In this document: in pieces, positions 1 to 11,927 of the stretch
Numbering within the stretch: position 1 is the stretch's first letter
How the letters are laid out: the number at the start of each line of letters is the position of its first letter
The notes under the pieces: generated by a model
What the model was told of the DNA's origin: nothing
Seen by the model: only the letters and a program-made list of their open reading frames with translations
The model's database searches: none
Assembly (NCBI RefSeq): GCF_019578655.1
Contig: NC_063261.1
Coordinates: 27,259,126 to 27,323,125 of the forward strand
Reading direction: 5' to 3'
Source of the DNA: Ricinus communis
Taxonomy: Eukaryota > Streptophyta > Magnoliopsida > Malpighiales > Euphorbiaceae
DNA length: 64,000 bases
Program-made: the position numbers and the translations under genes

Positions 1-963
1 TTGTTAGAAAGATAGAAATTAATTAGCTCAAGCTTTTTATGTATGATTTTTATTCAAGAAAAGTATTAAATAAATTAAAAAATTAAAAATAAATAAGTAT
101 TTAAATTTTCTTTTATTGATGAGCCATACGCTACCCTTTATGGTGTAATACCAATTTGAAATTTAAGATATATAGTAATCAATATATATTTAGTATATGA
201 GTATATTTCATATATATAATACTTAATTTTTAATTAATTTTTCTCACTATATTTCATGAACTTAAAATCATAAATCAAACTCAAAATTATCAAATTATGT
301 AAATATAACTATTGTGTTAAATCAAATATTGCAATTTAGATGTTTAAAAAAAATACATGTGTGGATATTAACTATATAAATTTTTTGCTATTGTTATTAT
401 TGACCTAAACGAATACAGTAAATAGAATCTAGTAAGTATATAACGAGTTTATTTCAAGTACATAATATGCTAATTCTTACTGAATTTTCTCCATTCAAAT
501 TTTAAAATCATCTTTTATATATATTTTCTTTTAAAATTTAAATATAGTCATAATTCCTACTAAGTATACTCTAATAATCTTTTATGTACAATGTGTCAAC
601 TAAAAAATCATATGACGATAACATCAAGTTCCTCCTCCAATTCTTTTTTGCCATATCCACATCCTTAAGCTTACTACATAATTTAGACTCATAATAAAAA
701 ATCTTTATCTTTCTTCAGTTTTACATAAGAGAATAATATTGATTGTAAGCCTCCTCCAATATTCGTAAGTCTGTTGTTTAAAAACTATTATTATACTTGA
801 TCTTTTCCATAAAAGAATCATACATATGTAAAACTAGAAAATACAGAAAAAAAACTATAAATTTTAATTTCTTAAAGACCTAATAAAAATAATCTAACAA
901 GATTTACATTTTACTTCTTTAAAATTCAAAATTTTAGTTGTCCTATGCATAGATTAATAAGAT
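1..963. other. AT-rich flank with no gene
   Basis: This stretch is very AT-rich and has no long reading frame, RNA gene or recognisable element. It ends where viral sequence begins abruptly in the middle of the protease-coding part of pararetrovirus copy A. Confidence 0.7.
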
Positions 964-2888
964 CTCATTTTCTCTGGTGATTTCCAAATAGAAACCATCG
1001 CTTTATTTGATACAGGAGCATACCTCAATTGTATCAATTATGAGCTGGTTCCTAAAAGGTATCATCAAGAAACTAAAGAGAAGCTTACTTCAGCCAATAG
1101 TTCAAAGATTAGGATTGCGGGAAAAACTGAAGCTGCAATTCTAAATAATAATATTGATTTAAAAAATATTTTTATTCTTACAAAAGATCTTCAGCAAACA
1201 GTTATTTTAGGAACTCCTTTTATCAATTTAATTACTCCTTTCAAAGTAACTACTGCTGGTATTATTTTTAAAGCCAAGGATTCAAAGATTGTTTTCCCTT
1301 TTATAGAAAAACCCAAAAAGAGAAATCTCAATCTTATTAAAGCCCACTCAATTTACAATTTTGAGATAAATGCTTTGATCAAAGGAAAACAAACCCAGCT
1401 TTTCCACTTAAAACAAGATATGGGTTTGAAAAGAATCCAAAATCAAATGTAAAATGATTTTGTCTAAAGAAAAATCTCTAATTTGCAAAAGAAGATTGAA
1501 AATGAAGTTTGTTCATATTTTCCTAATGCTTTTTGGAGACGAAAACAACATATGGTAGATTTACCATATGAAAAAGATTTTTCTGATAAACAAATCCATA
1601 CTAAAGCAAGACCCATCCAAATGAATGAAACCCTATAAAGCCACTATAGAATAGAAATAAAAGATTTAGAGCAAAAATGTTTGATTACCAAATCTAGATC
1701 CCCCTGGTCATGTGCAGCTTTCTATGTCAACAAAAATAGTGAGATAGAAAGAGGAACACCTAGGTTGGTGATTAATTACAAACCTTTGAATAAAGCCCTA
1801 AAGTGGATCAGATATCCAATTCCAAACAAAAAAGATCTTCTTCAAAAGCTTCATTTTGCTTTTATTTTTTCAAAGTTTGATATGAAATCAGGATTTTAGC
1901 AAATCCAGATTCATCCAAAAGCAGATGTATAAACTCGCTTAGGCGAGTTCCATTTGGCGAGTACGAATGGAATGTAATGCCCTTCGGATTAAAAAATGCT
2001 CGTTCTGAATTTCAAAAAATCATGAATGACATTTTCAATCCTTATTCAAAGTTTTGCATTGTCTACATTGATGATGTGTTGATATTTTCAAATTCTCTTG
2101 AGCAACATTTCAGACACTTGGAGACATTTTTCTATGTTGTTAAGAAAAATGGTTTAGTGGTTTCAAAATCCAAGATATCTTTATTTCAAACAAAAATTAG
2201 ATTTCTTGGACACTATATCTCCCGGGGTACTATCACCCCAATTGAAAGGTCTCTAGCATTTACTTCAAAGTTTTCAGACAAAATTTTGGAAAAGACACAA
2301 TTACAAAGATTCCTTGGTAGTTTAAATTATTTAATGGATTTTTATCCAAATTTGAACTGTCTTGCAAAGCCCCTTCATGATAGGTTAAAGAAAAACCCCC
2401 CTGCATGGACCGATGAGCATACAAAGATTGTCCAAAGCATAAAAAAGCAAGTTTCTGAAATACTATGTTTACACCTAGCTGATCTATCTGTATTTAAAAT
2501 TGTTGAAACCGATGCATCAAATCTAGGATATGGTGGGATTCTTAAGCAAGTCTAAAACAACAAAGAATGTATTGTCCAGTTTACTTCTGCACACTGGAAT
2601 GATATACAAAAAAGCTATTCAACTATCAAAAAAGAAATTCTTTCGATAGTTTTATGCATTTCAAAATTTCAAAGCGATCTTTTAAACCAAAAATTTCTTC
2701 TAAGGATTGATTGTAAATCTGCTAAAGAAGTTTTACAAAAAGATGTTCAAAACATAGCTTCAAAATAAATTTTTGCCAGATGGCAAGCCATTCTTTCTGT
2801 TTTTGACTTTGAAATCGAATACATAAGAGGAGATTCGAATTCAATTCCAGACTTTCTAACGAGAGAGTTTCTTCAAAAACAGGAGTGA
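964..2888 (+). pseudogene. Endogenous pararetrovirus copy A: protease, RT and RNase H of ORF1, broken
   Basis: This is the 3' half of a Caulimoviridae-type polyprotein gene. It starts inside the retropepsin domain: the DTGA active-site motif is at 1009-1020, but the next residue is Tyr where the other copies have Asp. The RT follows, with its catalytic YIDD at 2063-2074 and the MPFGLKNA motif near 1977, then RNase H, and ORF1 ends at a TGA (2886-2888). There is no integrase or chromodomain, which separates it from Ty3 elements. In-frame stops lie at 1450, 1465, 1636, 1897, 2553 and 2766. The frame also changes between 1900 and 1976, where about 25 nt differ strongly from copies B and D. It cannot encode a functional product. 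Family assignment is firm; the genus (florendovirus-like) is inferred from gene order. Confidence 0.9.
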
Positions 2889-2890
2889 AA

Positions 2891-3540
2891 ATGCCAAGAA
2901 AATCAAAAGCAAAAGAAGAAAAATCGACAGCAAGTTCAAAGCCTGTCCAAAGTCCAAAGAAGGAAATTTTGCCTTCTTCTTCAAAGCCCATCAGAACCTG
3001 GACCGAAATCATCCAGGAAGAAATTGACCAAAGCAAGGCCGATCCGGCCTAATAACAGTTGCAAATTCAGGAATGGTTTGCACAGCAAGATTCTGAATTC
3101 CTGAAAAGGGTCGAAGAATATTCAAAACAATTGATACAACTTCAACCCGAACCATCTCCAAAGTCATCCTCCTCTTCCAACAAGGGTAAAGGTATACTTT
3201 CTATCCCTTTTTCAAAACCTGAGATAGAAATTTTCTTTCAAAACCTATCTCAGAGCTCTAAAAGTATTTCAAAGCCCAACTCTCAAGAAATAGTTTTGTC
3301 ACAAACAAAACTTTTTAAATCCAACGAATATATAGAAAAGCAAAATTTTCAAAACATTTTGACTATTGAGGAAGGATTCTGTACAGAAAGCCCCTCAAAA
3401 CTGATTTCAAAGATTTTCCCTCTAGGTTTGTATTCCAAGCCCTGGAATATTTCAAAGCCTCAATCCTACTACCAGTCTATCCTTGAGGTAACTGGTTTTG
3501 CAAAGTTCAAACACTTCAAAAAACACAAAGAAGAAATATA
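2891..3540 (+). pseudogene. Pararetrovirus copy A: ORF2, 5' part, broken
   Basis: This is the second viral ORF. Its ATG lies two bases after the ORF1 stop, as in copies B and D, so ORF2 may be expressed by reinitiation or coupling (inference). The product is rich in Lys, Ser, Pro and Gln and has no enzyme motif I recognise. Florendoviruses are described with a downstream ORF2 of unknown function, which fits. Two adjacent stops (3050-3055) correspond to Gln codons in copy D, both explained by C-to-T changes. A second open stretch in the same frame continues from 3059 to 3541. Compared with copy B, the last 60% of ORF2 is missing: the sequence leaves viral colinearity near 3530 and runs into leader-like DNA. 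Confidence 0.8.
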
Positions 3541-3825
3541 GTGAGAAAAGAGAGAGTATAGTGTGAGAGTGATAGTGAGAAGAAACACCTCCCTCTTATA
3601 TTCTTATCCTCCTCTTGTAAGTTATATTTCTCTAGTTTAAAGCTTTCATTTTTAAAGCTTTTATTTTAAAGCTTGTATATTTGTTCAAAGTTTGTATCTA
3701 TCAATAAAATTTATCTTCTTATCTACCATTTTTAAGATTTAACAAGCGTATGCTCTGTGCTTGCCTCGTCTGAGGATCCTGCACACCAGAAACTTGTTGA
3801 TCTGTTTCTGTTTTTCTTTATCTTG
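3541..3825 (+). promoter_or_regulatory. Leader-like non-coding segment between copies A and B, possibly viral promoter and polyadenylation region
   Basis: This non-coding block joins truncated ORF2 of copy A to the coat-protein part of copy B. It has a TATA-like stretch (3587-3600), three AAGCTT motifs in an AT-rich hairpin-prone zone (3640-3675), an AATAAA at 3703-3708, and a more GC-balanced tail up to 3825. A caulimovirid pregenomic RNA promoter and terminal poly(A) site would lie in this place between ORF2 and ORF1. I found no tRNA-Met primer-binding site here, so the viral origin of the segment is not proven. A host-derived filler is the alternative. Confidence 0.35.
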
Positions 3826-6472
3826 GATTAACTTGGCATACTCCTAGGAATACTGCTCCAGATCTAAGAATAGAAAATAGGAACAATATCTTAACCCAAT
3901 CTAGATTCAATGCCCCCTCCGTCTATGAATGGAATATAGATGGAATGTCAGAATATAATATTCTTGGTCTCTTACAACAGATGACCATGGCAGCCAATGC
4001 TTACAAAACCCAAAGCGGTACCTCTAATAGAGCCATTGTCGAACTCCTCATAGCTGGATTTTCTGGCCAGCTTAAAGGATGGTGGGATTACCATCTCACA
4101 CAAGCACAACAGCTCCAAATCCTAGGTGCCATCCAAACCACAATAGAAGGGACCCCCATCTTAGATGAACTAGGAAATCTGATTGAGGATGCTGTGTCAA
4201 CCTTAATCCTAACGATTTCCCTCCACTTTATAGGAGACCCTTCTCTTCTGAAAGATAAGAATGCTAAACTCCTTAGCAATCTAGCCTGTAAAAAGCTTAG
4301 TAATTTCCAAGCCTACAAAGATACCTTCCTGACCAGAGTCATGCTTAGAGAAGATTCAAGTCAACCTTTCTGGAAAGAGAAATTCTTAGTTGGTTTACCT
4401 AAGATAATAGGTGAAAGAGTTAGGAATACCATAAGAGAAGCCCATAATGGCCAGATCCCTTATGATTTCTACACTTATGGTGAATTAGTGAGCCTTACCC
4501 AGAAAGAAGGATTGAAGATATGCCATGACCTTAAACTTCAAAGGCAACTCAAATGGGAAATGAAGAAGACTAGGCAAGAACTAGGTAGTTTTTGTAACCA
4601 CTTTGAGTATAATCCCATAGAGCCTTCCCCTACCTGCAAAGGAAAATGCAAAGAAGATTTTTCCAAATCTTTTAAGAAAAAATGATTTTTCAAAAATAGA
4701 AGGACTCCCAAGAACAAAGAGAATTTCTACAAAAAGCCATCCTCTTCTAAATTTCCAAAACAAAATTCCAAAAAAGATTTTACCAAAATTACTTGCTATA
4801 AATGTGGCAAGAAAGGCCATACTTCAAAGTACTGCAAGTTTTCCAAAAAACTTCATGAGCTCCAAATAGAAGATGAAGTTTTAAGCAAAATTTCAGCTCT
4901 TCTTGTTGATTCCTTTGAATCAGAATTTTCGAATAGTGAGGAAGAATTTCAAATTGATGAAATCAAAACCTCATCCGATTATTCTGAATCAGATTCTGAA
5001 GGTATTTCAAAGAATATTAATATGCTCACTAGGCAAAAAGAAGCTCTTCTTGAAGCCGTCAAGCATATTAATGACCCCCAAATCCAAAAACAAGTTTTGA
5101 AAGAAATCGTAAAAACTGAAACCCTTGTCCCCTCTTCTAGTAAGAACACCTATGATCTTACTATGATCTTGGATAAAGGAAAAAAGCTAAAAGCCCTCTT
5201 CCTACCGTTCAAGAACTTCAGAAAGAAATCAAACCCATCAAAACAGAGCTCAAAGATTTGAAAGAAAAATAGCAAAATGATTCTGTTTTACTCCAAAGCC
5301 TGATTCTCAAACAGAATAGTGATTCTGATTCTGAAGAAGAAAATGATTTTCAAAATCTTGAGGTTTCTGAAAGTGTTCCAGAAAACTTCAGTAATGTTTT
5401 AAAGGAAATTACCTCAAGAAAATATTTGATTCAAATAAAACTCATTTTCCCTGGTGATTACCAAATAGAAACCATCGCTTTATTTGATACAGGAGCAGAC
5501 CTCAACTGTATCAATTATGAGCTGGTTCCTAAAAGGTATCATCAAGAAACTAAAGAGAGGCTTACTTCAGCCAATAGTTCAAAGATTAGGATTGCGGGAA
5601 AAACTGAAGTTGCAATTCTAAATAATAATATTGCTTTATAAAATGTTTTTATTCTTACAAAAGATCTTCAGCAAAGAGTTATTTTGGAAACTCCTTTTAT
5701 CAATTTAATTACTCCTTTCAAAGTAACTACTGCTGGTATTATTTTTAAAGCCAAGGATTCAAAGATTGTTTTCCCTTTTATAGAAAAACCCAAAAAGAGA
5801 AATCTCAATCTTATTAAAGCCCACTCAATTTACAATTTTGAGATAAATGCTTTGATCAAAGGTAAACACACCCAGCTTTTCCACTTAAAACAAGATATGC
5901 GTTTGAAAAGAATCCAAAATCAAATGCGAAATGATTTTGTCCAAAGAAAAATCTCTGATTTGCAAAAGAAGATTGAAAATGAAGTTTGTTCTCATCTTCC
6001 TAATGCTTTTTGGAGACGAAAACAACATATGGTAGATTTACCATATGAAAAAGATTTTTCTGATAAACAAATCCCTACTAAAGCAAAACCCATCCAAATG
6101 AATGAAACCCTAGAAAGCCATTGTAGAATAGAAATAAAAGATTTAGAGCAAAAAGGTTTGATTACCAAATCTAGATCCCCCTAGTCATGTGCAGCTTTCT
6201 ATGTCAACAAAAATAGTGAGATAGAAAGAGGAACACCTAGGTTGGTGATTAATTACAAACCTTTGAAAAAAGCCCTAAAGTGGATCAGATATCCAATTCC
6301 AAATAAAAAAGATCTTCTTCAAAAGCTTCATTCTACTTTTATTTTTTCAAAGTTTGATATGAAATCAGGATTTTGGAAAATGCATATTCATCCAAAAGAC
6401 AAGTACAAAACTGCTTTTACAGTTCCATTTGGCTAGTACGAATGGAATGTAATGCCCTTCGAATTAAAAAAT
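3826..6472 (+). pseudogene. Pararetrovirus copy B, 5' part of ORF1: coat protein, zinc knuckle, protease, RT N-terminus
   Basis: Viral coding resumes within the coat-protein region, so movement protein and capsid N-terminus are missing. A long open stretch (3945-4685) carries the conserved capsid core with the motif GQLKGWWDYHL. It ends at a TGA (4683-4685) that is CGA in copy D. The CCHC knuckle CYKCGKKGHTSKYC starts at 4794. A one-base loss near 5190 shifts frame before the protease (DTGAD, about 5485-5500). Further stops lie at 5639, 6182 and 6434. The copy is cut at 6472 by the LTR retrotransposon and resumes at 14936 (14941 after the target duplication). Confidence 0.9.
6468..6472. repeat. 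Target-site duplication, left copy (AAAAT)
   Basis: The five bases AAAAT directly before the 5' LTR (TGTAATACCCC) recur directly after the 3' LTR at 14936-14940. Removing the element and one duplicate makes the reverse-transcriptase frame of copy B colinear with copies A and D, which confirms the insertion point. Confidence 0.9.
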
Positions 6473-9225
6473 TGTAATACCCCGAATTTTTATATATTTA
6501 ATAATGAGTTTTTATTTAAGTTAATTTTAGCTTTATTTTTATTCGGTTTAATTGGAATGATTTAAATACAAATTTTGAATGTTCATGTCAGATAAATAAA
6601 TGAGTTATTTTTTCATATCCAATTAGTTTGATTTTTAAGGAGTTAATTAAATAATTATTTGAGGAATAAATTATATTTTTATTTGGTTATTCAAAATTTT
6701 TCCAAATGCATATTTATATAAGTAAAATTATATATTGGAAAATTATGGTAGAATTGTAACGGATGTTTATAAAAGAATTTTGGGAAAATTGGTATTATAA
6801 TTGATTAGTAGTATTAAATTTTAAGTTGGAAATTGATTATTTAATTTAATTGTGTGTTAGGACTAAATTAAAAATTTATTTTGGAATAAGGCTAAAAAGG
6901 ATAGTTTAGGGGTTAAATTGGATTTCTGCAGGATGAAATTGTAAGTAATTAAGGAAGTTGAGGGACCAAATTGTAATAAGGAAAAGTTAGGGGGCCTAAT
7001 GTTGATATTGAAAGGAATGTGATCGGGGAAGAAGAGAGGTCGGGAGAGAGAGGAGCGCGCAGAAGAAAGAGCATGGCCTTAAGCCGAGCGCACTGGCAGG
7101 CTTCAAGGCCAAGAATGGCCCAAGCCTGCAACTAGCAGGCGATGGCGGCGGCCTCGCGAGGAGGAAGATGGTAGAAGCTTCCTTCGTCGCGGGCGCTTCT
7201 GCGCGGCGGTATCTGATCTTGTGCCGATCGACTCCTCTCGCTCTTGGCTTTGTTTGGCCAGGCGTGTGTCGGCGATGGTGGTCGGAAGATCCGGTGGAGA
7301 GAGAAAATGGAGGCAGCCGAGGTTTTTCAGCTTTTCCGACGAGCTCCGGCGGAGGATGGACGATCGGAGGACATATCCCGACTCTCCTCAGCTCAAGCTT
7401 CGCGATGGCACTGGTTTCGCGGCAATCGGGCTCCGTTTGCAAATCGACGGCCGATATCGTCCGCTAATCTCTCCGAACGATCGGGCGTCAGATCGGACAA
7501 TTGGAAGTGGGAATCATCGTCAGCGCGTCGTTGTGAGTCCGATGGTGTGTCCAGATCGTCGATCGGACCGTGGCCGGAGGCGTAGCTCACGAGCGCCCCT
7601 CGTAATTTTCTCGGCCGTTGATCTTGGAAATCCTTTGATTTTAAATTTGTGTCTATTGGTTTATATTGAGTATTTGATGATATTTGTGAGTCAAAATGAT
7701 TGCCTCCGGCCTACGCCTCAGATTTTAGGTTCAGTGTGGCGAGTCGGGAAAATAGTGAAGTTTGGGGACCCGATTCCTGTTGTTTTGAATTGTTGGATAT
7801 TTGAAGTATTTTTTTAGCAGGTCCTGGACCTGTTTCTACGGGGGGTAATGTCCGTTTTGTAGGGGGTTCTGCCGGATTTTCGGTAGAATTCTTCCGAGTC
7901 GAGATTCTTAGACAGTCAGTCCTAGGAGTCTAGACCTAGGATTAATGACCGATTGTTTCAGCGTTTTAATAAATTGTTTTCCGTGACTAGATTGTCCGTT
8001 TGTTCGGCTCGCTCCAACCGAAGCACCGGAGCAGAGCTAGGAGGTCGCCCAATCCTGTGAGTTAAAGTCATTTAATCATTGCACTATTGCTAAGTCTGAT
8101 TTAATATGCTATTTTGAAAGTTTATGCATAATATGGTTATTAGTATCGCAACGTAAATAATTTCACTGGACTATTAATTATTGAAAATAATATAAATATT
8201 ATTATTAGTAACGTTATAATAATACATATATTATTATTTTATCGACACGAATTCCACATTGCCTTATCCTAAATTTTTAATCTTTATTTCGATATGTGTT
8301 GAATGATTTCATTAAACAATGATATTTATTAAATGTGATGATTGCGTTTTGGAAAATGTGGCTTTCGTAGAACATGCCACCTGGTGGGTTGCATCAGGAC
8401 CGCGTGCGCACCGGTAATGATCATGGACATAAGGTTATTATGGATTTGTTTGCCCTGATCGAGCATTGCTCTCTGGGCTGAGTTCAGTTGATTGCCTGAG
8501 TTAAGGTCCCTGATCGAGCAATGCTCTCTGAGCGCCGGCTTATTTGGAATTCAAGTGTTCAGGCTGGAGGTAAGGACCCTGATCGAGCTTGCTCTCTGGG
8601 CGCCAGACCTGTTGGATTAAGAGAGCCGAAAGGCCACTAGAATTTGGGGTTTAGGGTTCTACCGAGCCACTCGTCCCGAAAAGAAAAGAAACAAAGATAT
8701 TTTTATTTATTTATTTATTTCATTATGGTATGATGACATCATGATTTCTGTTTATGTTCAGGGTTTGATATATTGATTGGAATAATTAATATTTCCTGTG
8801 AATACTGCATTAGTCTCTAGATTATTTGGTTTTAACTCACTCTCGAGACTGACAGTCTCATTTTTACTATTTTTTTTCAGATTCGTGACTGTTAGTCCTC
8901 TCGGGACTCTTATTCAGTAACCCGACTCCTTCATCATCGGGTGATGTATTTGATTTGATATGTAAATTGGTAAATCTTAGATTCTCCGCAGTAGTAATAG
9001 TAGATGTATCAGTTGTAAATTATGTGAGTTTCGGGGTCTCGCCTAGTTTTTCCGCATCAAGTATTTATGTAGAATGTACGTTAAGATAAATTGTGGCTTT
9101 AATAATATTAATTTGAGATGAGATTTGTTTAAATCAGTGAGTGTCAGGCTTACTACGGGTTTCGGTGGCCTTAAGCCTACCCATTCCCTAGTGCCGGTCA
9201 CGGGCCCACGGGTGGGGTCGTGACA
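6473..9225 (+). repeat. 5' LTR, 2753 bp
   Basis: This is the long form of the repeat. It includes a GC- and CpG-rich part (about 7020-7620) whose overlapping open frames on both strands are compositional, not genes. Three imperfect copies of a CTGATCGAGC...GCTCTCTG motif lie between 8456 and 8610. The R region and transcription start cannot be placed by eye. Confidence 0.88.
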
Positions 9226-9614
9226 AAGTTGGTATCAGAGCTTAGGTTTAGATTTCCTTCAACCTAAGTTGATATTTTTCTCGGTACTGTGGAGTTAGGA
9301 TCAGGTTTGTCTTGTTGTTTTCATTGACTCTAGTGTCTCAGCCTTCTCTGTTAGAGAGTCAGTCTTTTCTTTCTCATAAGCTTGTCTTTGGTGTTGTGCT
9401 GAGAATGAGCTTTGTAGCGATGGGAAGATCTGAAGCGCGATATACTCGTGCTGTTTCTTCAAGTGATTAGTGCAGTCCGCCTTTAGAAGCTTTGATTGTT
9501 GTTTCGATAGTGGGCACCGTAGTTAGTTTTAGTGTAGAGCGTGGTTGCAGTCGTGTCATGGACTGCCTCGTCATCGCATCAGGTATCGTCTTATTGAGTA
9601 GTGCCGAAGTTAGT
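9226..9614 (+). other. Retrotransposon internal region, left remnant
   Basis: This is untranslated leader-like sequence after the primer-binding site. No gag start or coding frame is visible. It is interrupted by a solo-LTR-like insertion and continues at 11933. Confidence 0.6.
9230..9241 (+). promoter_or_regulatory. Primer-binding site complementary to tRNA-Met 3' end
   Basis: TGGTATCAGAGC lies four bases after the LTR end. It is the standard plant initiator tRNA-Met primer-binding site of many LTR retrotransposons and sets the element's orientation as plus. Confidence 0.85.
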
Positions 9615-11927
9615 TGTAACACCCCCATCACATGCTAACCAATAAACATTAGCCAGGAAGCATACAAGCGTCGTAGAATATATACTACAGGTAGATAGGT
9701 CAATATGTAGGTTGTTAAGAATCCAGACACAAGGTTATTAACATATAAACATATGATTATACTTAAACATCATTTAACAAGAATTACAAACATCTTCTTA
9801 TGCCTTATAAGGCATACTTCCATATATATCACATAACTGCATACAAGAATGCATCAGGAGGAGACTTCACAAAACTGGCCCAACTTGACAGAACTGCTAA
9901 AAGCTAGACTTCGCATACAACCAACGGATGCACTACTATTTACAAACCTGAAAAGAAAAATTTTGGAGAGGGGTGAGCCTCCGACAGTAAATAAATAATC
10001 AACATAATCTATATCACATACACTTAATACAATTTCCACCCAATCACATAACTTTCCATGATATTCATAGTTTAGGTATAAAGTCATACCATTCTACTCA
10101 ATTCATTACAACTATCATAGAAGAAATATAATTCAACAATTATGGTTAGTTCTCACGGCTTGTGGATCCCCTTTAATGTGCTGCTCCGCCTCATCCTCAC
10201 ATATCACACACGTAAGCTGCTCCGCCTCATCTCACATTATACACTTTTATAGCCTCTCTAGGCTTTAGCCTCCCAAGGCTTTATATATATATATATATTT
10301 TTTTTTTCACAGGGGAATCCACCATTCACATGCACATATGCACTTAACATCACAATTCAATCATTTCACTTATATCATATTTCAGCAATAACAATTGTTC
10401 CACTCAACACCAATCATTTCCATTTCAGTCATTCAAACATAAACAATATTAAGCAAACGCAACCATTTGCGGAACATTTGATTAAATATATGAACATAGC
10501 AAATATTAACTATTTACTTACTCAAAATATACTTATTCCTTTAGCATATAAGAACCTCCTTTCTCCACAACTTTCTTTCTAGGCCTTTGAGTACCTGTCA
10601 ACACATTCATCAATTCACATTTCATGCATATTACAAATATTCATGTAAATGCGAGTTCTAATGCATTACAAGATCATCCCCTCTCTAATTCATAGGTCTA
10701 ACTCTTCTTCTAAGACTCTCAATTACTGTTTTAATATCCTATAAACATTTCCCATCTAGTTAAATACCAATTTAACTCAAATTAACATCAATAAATTGCA
10801 TAAAACTAATCTCCAACATTTCTGTTTTCTAGACAGAATTTAGTACCAAGGTATATTTATTGCTGGGCAAAATTGGCTTAATAAAAAAATCTCATATTAA
10901 ATAGACATATCCATTTATCCGTCTAGTTTCATCTCCAAGAAGAATTACTCAATTCCGACTTCTATAGATTTAATTATTTTCAAATTACTGAGCAAGGGTC
11001 ATACAGCTAGTTGTACCCGAGCAGCAATCTGTTTGCTCAATTTAAGCAACCAAAAAGGTAAAAATAGCAAAATCACAAAACTACAAAGTTATAGAGGACT
11101 CTTTAAAATTTCCATAGACACCAATTAAGCTTAATTTGGACTTATATAACCCATGTTATGCCTAAAATACAGAACATCAAGGTTGCTGGAATTTTGACAG
11201 TTTTCTATCTTAACATACTTAAACTTAAATCAAGCTTAATCTTTATGCAATCATTCAATACTCTACTAATTCATGATAATCAGACCTTTAATTAATCAAT
11301 GAGAGCATCAAATGAAGTTTTTCCAATTTGTAATCAAGAACCCTAATGACAAATTAATAACACTCAAGTAACTTACCAATTTCAGCTTTTGGGTTGCTAA
11401 TATGCTTAAATCCTTTAGCTTTAGCTTGGCTCCTTCAATAGTTGGCAAAATCCTATCTTAATCTTAAGTTTTTCTAGGTATTCCACTCCTCTCTCTTATT
11501 CCAAATTTTATGTTTTTGGCCATGTACGAATTTTAGAGAAATGAAGAGGTAAAATGAGCTTGCTCATGGTTCCAATTTCCAATATTCCTCTCTTAATGCC
11601 ACCACCTACTAAACTATTTTTATCACCCTAAATTAATTCTTACTAACCATATATAGGTACTAACTTTTAATTGTATCTTTTAAGTCCAATCTATTTACCT
11701 GACCTTCAACTATTAGTTCAATTAAGTCTTAAGGCTTAATACACATAACCCAAGTACTTAATCAACTTATCTAAATTAATAATCTAATATCATGCTTCTT
11801 ATTCTCTACTTATAATTAATATATATCTATTCTCATAAAATAAAAATATCATTGATATACCATCATATGCCCAATGATTAAATGTAAATGCACATAACAT
11901 GGATGATGAGAAAATGCAGGCGTTACA
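9615..11927. mobile_element. Solo-LTR-like insertion nested in the retrotransposon, 2313 bp
   Basis: The segment begins TGTAAC and ends GTTACA, the short inverted termini typical of LTRs. It is flanked by the 5-bp duplication TTAGT (9610-9614 and 11928-11932). It has no coding potential. An imperfectly repeated GCTGCTCCGCCTCAT motif occurs near 10180-10230. The best reading is a solo LTR left after recombination between two LTRs; orientation is uncertain because both ends fit LTR termini. A non-coding TRIM-like element or a DNA element with short termini is less likely. Confidence 0.7.

Noticed and set aside
2722..3036. 104-codon minus-strand frame
   Set aside because: It is antisense to the RNase H end and ORF2 start of copy A and resembles no family. 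The same shadow appears opposite copy B (15784-16083).
6996..7817. Several overlapping open frames of 65-198 codons on both strands
   Set aside because: They lie in the GC-rich part of the 5' LTR, overlap each other in different frames, resemble no protein and are absent from the 3' LTR. They reflect base composition.
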